This document shows, in pieces, positions 24,301 to 36,734 of a stretch of DNA of 64,000 nucleotides (position 1 is its first letter; the number at the start of each line of letters is the position of its first letter). Both the position numbers and the translations under genes were made by a program. The notes beneath the pieces are model-generated. The model saw only the letters and a list, made by a program, of their open reading frames with translations, had not been told where the DNA came from and did not search any database. The stretch spans positions 1 to 64,000 of the forward strand of contig JNDT01002076.1 of NCBI GenBank assembly GCA_000697055.1. Reading direction: 5' to 3'. This DNA comes from Saksenaea vasiformis B4078. Its lineage: Eukaryota > Mucoromycota > Mucoromycetes > Mucorales > Saksenaeaceae.

Positions 24301-25197
24301 AGTAGGGCCATTCAATATCCAGATATGCCCAAACTGGATGATTCTCTTTTGTAGATGCGCGAGTGTGGTTAAAATGTGAAGAATACAAATACTGCAAACG
24401 TTCTACCCCAAAGAGGTCGTTTGACATTTCCTTCGTGGGAGGCGGCAAGGTGATAAAGTTGTCGCCATTCAAGATAGAAGGATTACGGTGTGCATATCAT
24501 GGTACAAGGCCAATGGCTCTGATATGAGTAAAAGAATCTTCGAAGATAATCAGTTTCATCAAGCTTTTACACTTTGTCTAACCTTGATACCAATCTGATT
24601 TGGGTTGTGTGGCGAATCTGAGGATGGTCGCCTGTAACAATGCTGCCATGTCTTGAGAGTATGTAGTAACTGCATTTCTAGCATTTTCAATGGTTGACAA
24701 AATCATCTTCGACACATCTGGTGACGCTTTTATATTTTGTTTAAGGATGGAAGGGAGCGACTTAGTGGCATGAACGAAGCTATTCTTTTTTTTTTTTTTG
24801 AGGAAGATGCGCTGGACGACGAGGACGAGGACGACGTAGATGAGGACGACGATTTGGGCGGTACAGCATTTAATACGATGCTGTCGAATGATTGATTCAC
24901 CGTCTGTTTCCATGTATCCAAAAACGAGAATCTTCTACTATAGGACCCATGAAACCACTCAGGACGTCTGCTGCAGGCATTATCAATGTTCTGCAGCAAG
25001 CCCTTTGGTAAACGTTTTCTGTTCAGTAGATCAGATTTCAGCTTGGTGTGATCGGTATGACGTGCGGCCTCAGAAGTGATGTATCGCTTTATCTCGTCTG
25101 TTAATGCTTGTTTCGCTTCAACTGCCCCGGTTATTGTTAATAACGGCTTTGTCATTGGACGCTCCTCTTCAAACTGGTGCGCTCGTTTGCGACCCAT
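21389..25197 (-). pseudogene. Fanzor-like RNA-guided nuclease family (TnpB relative), near full length, inactivated
   Basis: Minus-strand, multi-exon, starting at ATG 25197 (MGRKRAHQFEEERP) and ending at TGA 21389. Introns are seen at about 24010-24053, 23777-23830, 23615-23690 and 21965-22033. In order: a Ser-rich linker; a helical N-terminal region; NPSILNGDNFITLPPPTKEM; a Lys/Arg coiled region; a large helical domain (22.96-23.6 kb); RuvC-I-like LGLDLGNTIITGTDYGV (about 22.2 kb); GTGVGTRIKGHLRYGG; ending with NERRTSMICPFCGCR, a second Cys pair (SCCINQNC) and RuvC-III-like FPRDSLSC. This order matches TnpB/Fanzor (RuvC-I, zinc ribbon inserted before RuvC-III). Lesions: in-frame TAG (about 24558), TGA (about 24501) and TGA (22964), plus frame changes at an A14 run (24786), at about 22320 and at an A6 run (about 22065). 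Family members cut DNA guided by a co-encoded RNA. Confidence 0.75.
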
Positions 25198-25805
25198 CAG
25201 AGGTACAAAACGATGAAAACAAGAGCGAAAGTTGAGTAAAAAGAAAAGGAGAGAACATGCCCTTCTTCTTTTTTTTCCTTTTTTCCCATATGCACACCAT
25301 GGGAGCCCAATTGTGGCGCTTGACATAAACCTAACGTAAGTTTGATTATCACACACATTATATCATAATCCAACACATCATAAACAGTGTAATATGTATG
25401 TCACAAATCTAACGTAAATCTAATGTAAATGTAACGTACGTCTAAACGATAAAGAAAGTAAAAGGAAACAAGTATAGATATGGTATCAGCAACCAGATAC
25501 TGAGTACAGTCGTATAGCATGCGTATGAGCATACATTTCCTCATCAACGACATAATCCGTAGGTTCAGGACAGCGACGCTTATGAACAGCATGACCCTGG
25601 CCCTCTTTGTAAAAGAAATTGACTAATCATTTCGAATGTAAGGTCGTATACAGAAATGGATCTACCACACCTTGTGGGATAACTTTTCCTGTCGACACGA
25701 CATTTGACTTGTCACCAAGCAAACAATTTCTGGGGACATACGACCTCTACTTTTGTCATCCTGCGACTTCATAATTGATGGCGGAGCGACATCGATTTTA
25801 GGAAA
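25198..25805. other. Intergenic, upstream of the Fanzor-like relic
   Basis: AT-rich. Near 25405-25445 there is a short imperfect repetition of (a)atctaa(c/t)gtaa units. No TIR of a Fanzor-carrying element was identified and no ORF is supported. Confidence 0.5.
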
Positions 25806-27145
25806 TACTGAGCAAGTGGGGGGGGGGACAAAGGTGTAGACCCTCCCCTTGAAATTTTTGATTTTTTTGAAGCCACTTTGTACTTCTATTCAGTGAAAGT
25901 CAACAACCTCTATAGCTCTGAACATGAAACTTTGAAAACTTTTTCTTTAGCTGATACTTTACCTACATGTAAAATTTCATGAGTATTAATCATGTAAAAA
26001 ATGGAACAAAACTATATTTAATACGAGGTGCTTCCACCTTTAGCTTTGATTACTTGAGCAAGCCTCTTGGGCATAGTGTCTATTAACTTGTTGATCTTCT
26101 CCAAATCAACTGCATCCCAAGCCTCTATAAGAGCAGTATTCATTTCTTTGGGCGATTTGACCTGCTCTTTTCTCTTCTGGATGTAGATTTTCATTTGTTG
26201 CCAAATGTTTTCGATTGGATTTATATCTGGAGATTGAGCAGGCCACTCCAGCTTTTCCAGTTCGTATGTCTGTCTCCATTCCTTCGCGGCTTTGCTTCTA
26301 TGAGTAGAAGCTCCATCTTCCATTAGGATGGGTGCAGTCATGGTAGAGAGTATGTCGAGCAATCCACCTTCGTACACCTTATCCACATAAGCATCAGCTG
26401 TCCTCTCTTTTTCGCCCATAAAGACCAAAGGAGCCTTCATGTTCCATGAGATAGCACCCCAGATCATCACTGATGATCTTCCACTTCGGAATGTTCGAAC
26501 TACACAGTCAAGTTCATATTCTTCTCTGGAGGTTCTCCACACATGCACTTGGCGTGAATTCTTGCCAATCTCAAACGTTGCTCATCGCTCCAAATAATCC
26601 TTTTCCAGAACTCTTTAGGGGCATTAATGTATTTCTTGGCAAACGCCAGCCTATCATCCTTGTGTTGCTGCTTCAAGAATGGCTTTTTGCGAGCAACTCT
26701 TGCATGTATGCCTTGTTGGTTTAGACAGCGGCGGACTGTACGGTTGCTGACAGTTACTGTGCAAGTATTCGTCAGTTCTGTCAGTGTGCTGCGACGTTGT
26801 TTCTTGCTTGTCTGCATCAGGTGCCTAGCTTCCCTGTCATATCTTCTTTGGCCTTCCAGTGACCTGCGGCGTCTCTACACTTCCGCGATCGCGAAAACGC
26901 TTCAAGACGCCCTTCACAGAACATACAGACAGGTCACAATTCTTGGCGATTTGCGAGGGAGTAACGCCATTTTTGCGCATTGTGACGATGAGTTCTTTTT
27001 GCTCAGTAGTAAATCTCTTTGTAGACATAATATTATAGCGCAGAAATGAGAAGAAAAGGGCAAAACGACTGATAGAAACATATGCACGTTTATCAAAAAA
27101 GCATCAAATTTCAGGCGGAGGGTCTACACTTTTGTCCCCCCCCTG
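25806..27145 (-). mobile_element. Tc1/mariner-type transposon, inactivated
   Basis: About 1.34 kb bounded by inverted repeats with a G-run. The left end has GGGGGGACAAAGGTGTAGAC after TACTGAGCAAGT, and the right end (reverse complement) has TACAGGGGGGGGACAAAAGT. TA dinucleotides border both ends, as expected for Tc1 TA target duplication. It carries one transposase gene on the minus strand with frameshifts, so this copy is not autonomous. It lies about 600 bp from the start of the Fanzor-like relic. Confidence 0.85.
26018..27028 (-). pseudogene. Tc1-like transposase (DD34E), frameshifted
   Basis: Starts MSTKRFTTEQKELIVTMRKN at 27028. The N-terminal helix-turn-helix reads QIAKNCDLSVCSVKGVLKRF, followed by GRPKK. 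The DDE core shows IIWSDEQ (first Asp), MEDGASTHRS (second Asp) and SPDINPIENIWQQMK (Glu), with 34 residues between the second Asp and the Glu. Two frame changes are visible: at about 26845 (after GRPKK, before YDREARHL) and at about 26575 (after SDEQ, before FEIGKNSRQVHVW). Otherwise the full family length (about 335 residues) is present. The catalytic triad is intact, so the loss of activity comes from the frameshifts. Confidence 0.88.
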
Positions 27146-27830
27146 TACAGTGACTGCAGCGTATTGGCCAAGAAATGCATGTAGATGCCTTCTCGTTAAT
27201 CTATATATCGTGGGGAAACGTTGTTCCCGATTACTTACTAGAAGTCGCACATTGCATAGTCAGTAACTCTGTACCACACTAGTCCGGGGAGATGGCTTTT
27301 TTCCTTTTTTTTCTTTTTTTCTCCCCTCCAAGTTTCCACATCTTGAAAACGCTACATGATAGTTATTTCAGTGGAGGAATTCGTGCTTTTTTCATTGTAC
27401 TACATGTTCCCTTTCTATGGAATTAATAGACAAAGATAAAAGGAGAAGCAACGAAAAGTCCATAAATAGCGATGGCGTTGTATGACTCGATCGTAACTTT
27501 TGCTATTTGTTTGCCAACACCGTTTTCTAAAATCGTTTGCAAAGAATAGCCGTCCCATAACAAAGCCTTCAAAGAGATCGAGGTATGCTCCCGTATCCTC
27601 TGAAAGTGGACTCTACATCTTTCACATGCGTCAGCTTTCAAACCCGACTCTAAAACCGAATTTCATCATCAATCACTTATCAAAGCGCATCTGTGAAGAT
27701 ACGATCTCGATTAAGTGTAATATGAAGCTGTATTCGAAAGTAGGTGACTTGGCAAATTGGAATCAGATAACTTAAAATATGGCTACCTCCATGCATTGTC
27801 ATCTTTTTCGCACATTTAGCATTCACTATG
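27146..27830. other. Intergenic
   Basis: T-rich stretch at 27295-27325. Short ORFs without motifs. Nothing recognised. Confidence 0.5.
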
Positions 27831-27833
27831 GGG

Positions 27834-27997
27834 AAAAGTTACCGACAACTCACCTGTTTTTGTCATTTTCAGGTAAATAGTCGGAATCATTGTGTCAGCT
27901 TCAGGACATACTTGGCAGTAATGTGCTACACTGCAACGACTATCTACCTGAAAATGACAAAAACAGGTGAATTGTCGGAAACGCATTTCCCCCAGTG
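27834..27997. mobile_element. CACTA-type MITE, copy 1 (164 bp)
   Basis: Starts CACTATGGGG and ends CCCCCAGTG. Long inverted repeats of about 60 bp (core CACCTGTTTTTGTCATTTTC and its complement) flank a short central segment. A 3-bp direct repeat ATT borders both ends (27831-27833 and 27998-28000). CACTA termini and 3-bp target duplication are the hallmarks of the En/Spm (CACTA) superfamily. No coding capacity, so it must have been moved by a transposase elsewhere. Confidence 0.85.
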
Positions 27998-28000
27998 ATT

Positions 28001-28985
28001 TGTATTTCTCGTAATCTGGACAGAAAATTGCGCTATGCATTTAACGAATGACGTAGCTTCTATCAGTTCAGATAAAACAGTGCTGGTCTTGAACTGTAGG
28101 GTGGTAGCACGACTTCTATGAATTGAGATGCAGCCGGGCCAAATTACAAGATTCGGCGCGGTTTCCGCCTTTGAATTGAATACCAATGGCCGATGGAAGT
28201 CATTAAAGGCTACTGTACCACTCTCCACGGTTTGGTGCGACATGCCTCAGCGATGGAACGTATTTGTGCACGTTTTGTTACAAACAAGGGTATGATGTAT
28301 TAAGCGCTTGGAACCCTCTATCAATATATAACTGATTGACTACTGTTACCAGGTAATGAGTTACGTTTGGCACGAACGCTTTGTACAACATCGGACTTGA
28401 ATCTTTTCATGAGGGATTTAATTGCACCCAATCAACGAGGAGTATTTACAATCGTCCAGCGAAAGTTTTGTTCCAGCCGTTGTCTGTGCATCTAGAACCC
28501 AAATGAGATGCACGCTATGCTATAATTACACGCATGTAACCTACGAACAAAAAATCGCGGTGTTGTTAATGTTTACCTTCGCCACATTGTAGAGGTACTG
28601 GTCCATTTAACATTTAAGTTTGTCCCACGAGATCCAGGTCGCAGCGCTTACGGCCTAAGAGAAACAAGCTATCATTGCATCCAAAGTGACACCGTTGTAT
28701 GGTTCTAAGGGCTAATCATATTGCTATAATGTTGCTACGCTTTGATCGAGATGCAGCACGTACTATGATTTTACTTTTCATGTAGGCATTGCGGAGTCGG
28801 GGGGATGACGGGCTCAGGCGGTGCGACAATCGTAAAGCAAACAGAAAAAAAAAGATCCTATTGCGTACCTACTTCAAGCGCTCAGCGTGACTTCCAGGGA
28901 TCTTGCGTATTTAATACTTTTCTTTTTCGAGATCTCTTTGTTACCGTTGATTTTCTTATAGATAGTTTTATTAAATTTCTGAACA
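28001..28985. other. Intergenic, MFS gene promoter side
   Basis: No supported gene. The last 180 bp is the 5' flank of the MFS transporter gene. Confidence 0.5.
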
Positions 28986-30781
28986 ATGGCTGCCAGTGAA
29001 GGCTATCGATCTCGCATCAAGCATGCCTTCCTATCCAGACTTCAGCTACGTCCACCTGTGGAGAATGACCCACGAGAATTTAGTACAGCGAAAAAGACGT
29101 TCATCATCATGAGTATTGCTTTATGTGCCGGTACATCAGGCTTTGCAAGTACCATCTATTTTCCAGGTAGAAGATAGGCGGTGTTGTCAAACTTGATGAT
29201 TAAATGTAAAATCCAAGGATTGCCCACAATAACCTCTGACTTAAGCGCTCCACCCATGGCGACGACGTTGACAGCAGCTCTTTTTATCCTGTTCATGGGT
29301 ATCGCACCAGTCGTATGGGCATGTATCTCCGACCACTACCAAATACGACGTGCGCTATTTGTAGCATCGATGTCGATCTTCGGCGTGGCTTCACTGGGCT
29401 CAGCCTTCCTCAATAATATCTGGGGCATTGTTGTTTTGCGTTGCGTTCAAGCCATTGGATCATCATGTGGTCAGTCTGTAGGCGCAGGTAAGTAAAAAAA
29501 AAAGATGGCGATTTGACTGCATGGCACTGTGCTAAGCGTTATTTATGTGCCCCTTCATGGAATCGATCAGGCGTCATAGCGGTAAGTTATCCTTAACCCG
29601 CGTTATGTCTCTAACCAAAATCACGCAACAGGATTGCTACCCGATCGAACAACGAGGAGCAGCCTTCGGAAAGTATTTCTTTGGTGTTTTCTTCGGACCT
29701 TTACTTGGTAAGGTTCCTTGTGTAGGTTAAGCACAGCACATTGATAGCTTAACAATAGGGCCTATTGTCGGTGGATTTGTTATCATGAGTAATAGCTCAT
29801 GGCGGGCTACTTTCTTTTTCTGTGTTGCATTGGCCGTATTTAATATCATGATTGTCTTTTTCCTACTCCCCGAGACGTTCCGTGTAAACGAGAAGTTTGA
29901 CGCCCAGCTTCCTGTATCCACTCCTCCGAAGAATGATCTGGCGTCAAATTCCAACAGTTCTTCAGCGACAGTTTCCGAAAAAAGTGAACAAGCTCCTATC
30001 AAGACCAACACAAACAATGAAAAAGCACTACCTAAAACAAGCTTTAATCCATTCGCGGTATTCCTCCTTCTACGCCATCCATTCATTTTAATGGGATCCT
30101 TGGTATCTGGAATTGCATTCGGATGCATGTTCGCCACAGAGACTATAATTCCTATCTTATACACGCAGTACTACGGGTTCACGTCGTGGGAAACAGGTAC
30201 GTCTCGGTTTCTGCTTGAGGTCTAGACGAATTTCTTATCTTACTAGCGGTGCGTTATTTTCATCAGGTCTCTCGTATCTCGGAGGTGGTGTCGGTAATTT
30301 GCTTGGCTCGCTCGTAGGAGGACATTTATCCGATCGTTTGCTCTTACGTTCGAGGCGACTCCGGGGTGGTCGTGCGGTTGTTGAAGATCGTATCACCTTG
30401 AACCTTTGGCCTTGTGGATTTATTGTTGTACCTTTTGGGGTGTTATTGTTTGGTTGGGGAATCCAAACTGGGAAAACAGTATGGGCGCCGATTATTGCGT
30501 TTGGTATACAGTGCTTTGGCGTTAATCAAGTAATGACAGGCTCGTCGGCCTACCTCGTGGATGCCATGCCGGGACGTGGTGCATCGGTAACGGCGGTGTC
30601 CAACTTGGTGCGAATGGTTTTAGCATGTGTTTTCACTCTTATTGCCAATCCTCTGGTGGAATCGATAGGTCCAGGTTGGACTTCTGTCTTGCTAGCGGCA
30701 TTGGCCTTAGTTTCCGTGCTGTTACTTCTGTGCCTAAAGATCTGGGGAGAAAGGCTGAGACATTGGAGCGGATTTGTATAA
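28986..30781 (+). CDS. Major facilitator superfamily transporter, DHA1 (drug:H+ antiporter) type
   Basis: Six exons (28986-29166, 29218-29487, 29571-29581, 29632-29707, 29759-30196, 30267-30781) join in frame to 496 residues. About twelve hydrophobic helices are seen, six before and six after a hydrophilic Ser/Asn/Lys-rich central loop (about 230-285). The MFS motif A region reads VVWACISDHYQIRRAL between helices 2 and 3. Helix 4 has LRCVQAIGSSCGQSVGAG, and motif C lies around GPLLGPIVGGFV, typical of DHA1 antiporters. LGSLVGGHLSDRLLLRSRR repeats motif A in the C-terminal half. The family exports drugs, polyamines or small organic compounds at the plasma membrane, and the substrate cannot be told. 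Exon 3 is an 11-nt microexon; without it the frame is lost. Confidence 0.92.
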
Positions 30782-31329
30782 TAGATAGAATATAAACACA
30801 CGCACATATATATTATGTAAATTTTACTAATCATATCAAAGATCGACATTAATGAAGGTACAAGCACCACTTATCAAAACGTATTGTATCGCGGTCCCAA
30901 CAGCAGATTTTCCCATCTCACGATTTTTGGAGAAAACCGCATACTGATAGATTGGAAAGCAAGGTTTAGTTTATGCAGGATGGAGTTTGTTCATGTGGCC
31001 TTGTACGTCTGGGTTATACAAGAACATCACCACATGTGAACATTTATGCACGCAACATAAACACCTTGCACAGCAGTAACACTGAAAAGTAACTGAAAAA
31101 GATACATTCGACTTTGAAGAGACGCCTCCATCAGTTAAATATTGTTTTGCGATAACGTCGACTAAATCTTGAATTGAGAAGTAACTCATTCTGCATAAAC
31201 TTGAAGGACTAGTTTGCGATTGGATAACATGATACTTTGCATTGAGATGACTCAATGTTGCTTCCCAGTATCCTGTCGGATGGGGCAGAAATATCCCGAA
31301 ATAAAGGGAAGCCTCGCCCAAAATAGTCC
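30782..31329. other. Intergenic
   Basis: 3' flank of the MFS gene, then sequence leading into repeat A copy 2. Nothing else recognised. Confidence 0.5.
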
Positions 31330-31590
31330 CTATCCAAAGGCACGCATGGATAATTTTTTATCTCTTGGTTCTGTTTTTCCTCAAGAAGTCCGTGTTAAGA
31401 ATGTCGGTTTAGATCCACAGGATTACTCGCGCCTTTATGTCTGTTCTTTAGCGTGCATGGCACTGATCTGAACCGTTTTACTGTGTCTGTAGCTCTCCAT
31501 TCACTACCAGGTAAGTAGTCGTCGTCACATGCAATATTGCTCCTCTTTCATAACAGAATGGCGCCAGACGTTGCGTCGCTTCTGTTTCCT
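31214..31590 (+). repeat. Dispersed repeat A, copy 2, with residual spliced coding sequence
   Basis: Best-preserved copy of repeat A. The plus strand reads SPYPKARMDNFLSLGSVFPQ ... GLDPQDYSRLYVCSLACM, then (after a frame slip) NRFTVSVALHSLP up to a GTAAGT donor at about 31510. Sequence resumes near 31555 after an AACAG acceptor (ATGGCGCCAGACG). The same peptide (DPYLKARMNHF; DYSCFYVYSLACM) and the same donor are found at 63.75-63.93 kb. This shows that the dispersed family derives from an intron-containing protein-coding gene of unknown function. Confidence 0.6.
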
Positions 31591-31779
31591 CTGCTTGCGT
31601 ATTCATGAACCATCCCCCTTTCTAAAATCTCCTTCGCCACTCTTACGTATCGCAGGTGCAGGGTGCGCATCAGCCGCACGGCAGAACTACCTTCGGCATA
31701 AGCAAAATGACAAATATCTTTCCGTTTACCAGCCACGAATGGATTTTTATGCATCTCACATGAATTTCGTGCCTATAGG

Positions 31780-32005
31780 AGGATGGTCGTGTCTCATCGG
31801 AACATCCGAAAGTTTAGTAAATGCTGCGTGTTCGCACATCACACGTCATTTCTTTCAAACGACCCCTTCTAAATAAAGTGAGTGCGTCCTCTTTAGAAGC
31901 GTTTATGATATCGTACAGCGGCAATCATTTCAATCAATCATATTTCTTCGAACATCGGCGGCCGCTCAGACGTTGCATATTCATTCGTCATCTTTTAATT
32001 CGGAA
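31780..32005 (+). repeat. Dispersed repeat C, copy 2
   Basis: Pairs with 11930-12145 in the same orientation. It follows repeat A copy 2, so A and C may be parts of one larger element. Confidence 0.8.
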
Positions 32006-32089
32006 AACAATCTCATATCTATGAAACTTCTGAACATTCGCCATAGCGAGAGACCAAGTCGACGTACATGACATATCTCTTTGCCATCA

Positions 32090-32180
32090 ATTCATTAACT
32101 AACGACTGAATATCTAATTGCTTTCTTAGCGCAAACCTGGCACCCATATACGTGGATATATTTAGAGTAGCGTGAATATC
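32090..32180 (+). repeat. Dispersed repeat D, copy 2
   Basis: Resembles 8925-9030 and 61105-61170 (cores cttagcgcaaac and tttagagtagcgt). Same order after repeat C as expected if A-C-D belong to one element. Confidence 0.45.
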
Positions 32181-32513
32181 CGTTCGATAGATGGTATTGA
32201 TCTATCGTTTGGAATCTGCCAGACACGGATGATATCAATAACATTTCCGACCCGATCGTTTAAACTGCAGGACTGTACACACTCTAGCAAGACGATATCC
32301 AAATACAGTTCCCTTTACTGGCGTCAATGCAACTTATGCCATTTAAATGGATTTCGCATCTGGTGGGGACCAGGTTGAAGTAAATATCGTACGAGCTTGT
32401 CGCCGATTTATGTACTAATGACAACATATCCAAGTCCTTCCTTTGCCAAAGCTTGGTTCTTCATGGAATGTAGGGGAAAAATTCATTCGAGAGAGATATT
32501 ACATTATCTTATG
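32181..32513. other. Intergenic
   Basis: 3' flank of the PalC-like gene. Nothing recognised. Confidence 0.5.
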
Positions 32514-34123
32514 CTAAAAGTAGCTCCCATCTCTTGCGTATTTTGCTGTCTGAGTGTCAGCAGTGTCTTCTTTTGTTGGCCCGAATTTTGGTGATGGAGG
32601 TTTGTACCTTTTTAGTTCCAGCACGCCACGCCCACTTGGGATTAGACGCTGCAAGTCCTGTCGGGATGGCACACGTTGACAGGAAAACTGAAGACGTTGT
32701 GTAAGCAAACTTGTAAGTAATTTTTTTTTTCAAAATGGTACCTTGTCGTTGAAATTTGTATATTTTTGTATTAGTTCGGTCACCGATTCTTCTTCTTTAC
32801 CAGCACGCGATGCCACGGCTGACTTCCGAATGTGGGGCTTTGAAAGACCTTGATGCTGAACTGCCCGCAAATCAGCTTTACAATCTCTCAAAAATCCAAC
32901 CGCTTCTCCAATTTTGCTATCGTTTTTGATTAACGGAGACAATAAGACAAGTACGTGACACCTACTTGCTATCATATGCGTCGAGAGCGAGGTTTTTCTT
33001 CGCCATAGCCTGTTGCATCCAGCGCATTAATCTTCTTCTGTCCTAGATCTGTAGCTTCTGCTTACCATATAGAACTGAGAGCCATCCAATAAATATTTTT
33101 TAAGATCTGAGCAAACTTCATGCCCACCGGTAATAGACGATATCAACCCATACGCCATTTCGTATTCCCTAGCTACACCAATGTATAGTTTTGCAATCAA
33201 GGATTTCGAATAATTGCTGGTGACAAGTGCTCTGCTAATTGCAATCGACTGTGCATCCGCGAGAGCCATTCTTAGGGAAGGAAAAAAAAAAAGAACAGAA
33301 CGTGTTTAGTCCCGAACGTGTTTAGTCCCGTACGTTACTTCATTGTTTCCCTTACTTTGACAAAGCTGTAGGCAGTTCTTTGATCGTCTCCACAGGGCGA
33401 TTGCTAGATGGCTGATTCCATTTGGGAATCACTTCGTTGGCCACGTACTGAAACACGCCCGCTGCCGTGTTCAGTGCATCAGCAGCCTTTGGAATCATCA
33501 TCATTATCACATAGAACGCATTGTTTTGCTTTTATGTTCCCTGTTTTACCCGCATACCTTATTGTACAGGATCGGTGCGCCAGCTGTATCTTCATGTATT
33601 GTGCTTAGTAGATCATTACTTTGCAAGGAACATGCGTAGGCGTAGGTCATTAGAACAAATATAAGTTCATAATAAATATCAGAGCATACGATCCGTGGCG
33701 CGTTGCTCCCAGTGTGGATAAGGTGGTCGCTTAATGTAGATCTCCACGAAGTTTCTTCGTCATGCCATCAGTGCTTCCATTGCACGGAATTCAAAGACGT
33801 ACCAATATTCTTTTGTTTCTGAAGTTTCAGTTCACCATGTTCTAGACAATTAATCATACCAATCAGATATGGTAGATAATCTTCAATTGTCTTTTTGTAA
33901 CGGGATCAGTCGAGTGAAGAATACAGAAATTGTCACTCACGTTGATAATGAGACGATAATCACGCGATTCCTGGGCTTCCTTCTTAAGACCCTTCAGGAC
34001 AGTTCTGACTCTGCCCCGCTGGGCAGTCGCATCAGAGATTTCGGATGAATAGGTTCCTGCATTGCTCAGAAAGTCTACAAAGGACATGGTCCCAGTAGTT
34101 GGTAAAGAATAAGGATAACTCAT
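32514..34123 (-). CDS. BRO1-domain protein, PalC-like (pH signalling/ESCRT-linked)
   Basis: A multi-exon minus gene starting at ATG 34123 (MSYPYSLPTTGTMSFVDFLS) and ending at 32514. Joined exons read QRGRVRTVLKGLKKE; IEDYLPYLIGMINCLEHGEL; TSWRSTLSDH; ELIFVLMTYAYACSLQ; AADALNTAAGVFQYVANEVI; then MALADAQSIAISRALVTSNY, IGEAVGFLRDCKADLRAVQH and ESVTELIQKYTNFNDK, ending with VPSRQDLQRLIPSGRGVLEL. This is the helix order of a BRO1 domain. The C-terminal VPSxxxLQxxIPxGR block and the absence of a V-domain or Pro-rich tail match PalC/BROX rather than Rim20/Bro1. PalC links ESCRT-III (Vps32) to ambient-pH signalling at the plasma membrane. All exon joins are GT-AG, and no break was seen. Confidence 0.85.
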
Positions 34124-34181
34124 GATGGTATTGCTGTCTAACCCGCCGGGAAAGATGACCCTGTAAAAAAGGGACAGACAC

Positions 34182-34457
34182 TTACTGGGCTTGTCCAGTC
34201 AGAAATCTTCGTGCCACCAAAGCGAATTGCTCTTTGACGGAGTCACACCTGGCTACCGTCAGGCTGCCTTTCTCATATGCATCATGAGGACCGAGTAGCG
34301 AACTACACAGAATCAGTACATATACTGAAAGCAAGGGAAATATAATCTTTGACCGGTGACGCATAGTCTTTAAAGGGTATCCGGCATAGAATTGGAAGAA
34401 ATGACTCGCAGAAAAAGCAAGACATGACGCCAAACATATTGCCTGGCTGAATACCAC
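34182..34457 (-). CDS. Small hypothetical secreted or membrane protein (doubtful)
   Basis: An open frame whose internal ATG (about 34364) gives MRHRSKIIFPLLSVYVLILC, a signal-peptide-like start, followed by about 40 polar residues ending RRFLTGQAQ. No family recognised. Its 3' end lies only about 60 bp upstream of the PalC-like start codon on the same strand, so it may be 5' UTR sequence instead. Confidence 0.25.
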   Translation of the reverse strand: MVFSQAICLASCLAFSASHFFQFYAGYPLKTMRHRSKIIFPLLSVYVLILCSSLLGPHDAYEKGSLTVARCDSVKEQFALVARRFLTGQAQ

Positions 34458-35105
34458 GCCTTATTATCTACAGCGATAAATGCCGGTGGCCTACAAGATG
34501 ACAAATATCCATTTTCTAATCCACACAAACACGTAAAGGGATACATAACTGTAGTGCACTTTGGTTTATCCTAGCATTACAGAGTCAGGTCATAGCTGTG
34601 TCTGACAAAGTAATGAATGTTGCTAAAGCTTTTGCAAGGTATATGTACCATACAGAGTTGTAAGGAGCAGGACATAAGAGGGCGCACTATAAAAAGTACT
34701 AGAAGGGCTTTTTGTCCCTTTATTTGAAAAAACTTCAAAGCATTTATGACCAACGATGTTTCATGACAGATGTCACGTAGACGCAGCGCGTGAACAACTT
34801 GCATGTAGCATTTAACCAAGATCCTCACAGAGATTTAGTGGGAGGCTTTTTTAAACAATTTAGAAGTAGCTTCTTCTTTCTAAATGGTTCTGTCAGTGAG
34901 CCCAAAACACATAGTCTTACATTGCCGTCGAAAGCAGTAAAAAGGGACCTGCTTCCCAATAATCGACTCATCCGTTATCCATAGCGGCTATCATCGTCGA
35001 ATGTGTAAATGTATTAACTTAGAAGATAAATGCGCCCAAAAATACCCAGCAATTCCAAATTTCTATCAGTTTAAACTTCCCAGTTATCTATACAGCTAGT
35101 TTCTA
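34458..35105. other. Intergenic
   Basis: Between the PalC-like and TFB1M-like genes. Nothing recognised. Confidence 0.5.
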
Positions 35106-36499
<1,394 letters not shown>

Positions 36500-36574
36500 C
36501 TAAATTGCCCTAAAGGGGACTGCCTTATGTATCCATCATCGGCCGAACTTTTGCGCTTCGTTGTTTCATAATTA

Positions 36575-36680
36575 TTGGATTTTTCCCGTGCCTTTGCGTC
36601 TATTCGAAGATATTTGACGTTACTTCCCAGATAAACTCTGCATTTTGGAGCACGTATTTTTACGTTTATCCGATGCTGCG
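36575..36680 (+). repeat. Dispersed repeat B, copy 2
   Basis: Matches 8111-8215 in the same orientation (see that copy). Confidence 0.6.
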
Positions 36681-36734
36681 GTTTTCATATCATACTCTTC
36701 CATGTTACGTTTGAGCCATTGATAGCTTCCCATT

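Noticed and set aside
24786..24799. Programmed frameshift in the Fanzor-like gene
   Set aside because: The gene also has several point nonsense codons and other frame changes, so simple decay or a homopolymer error explains it better.
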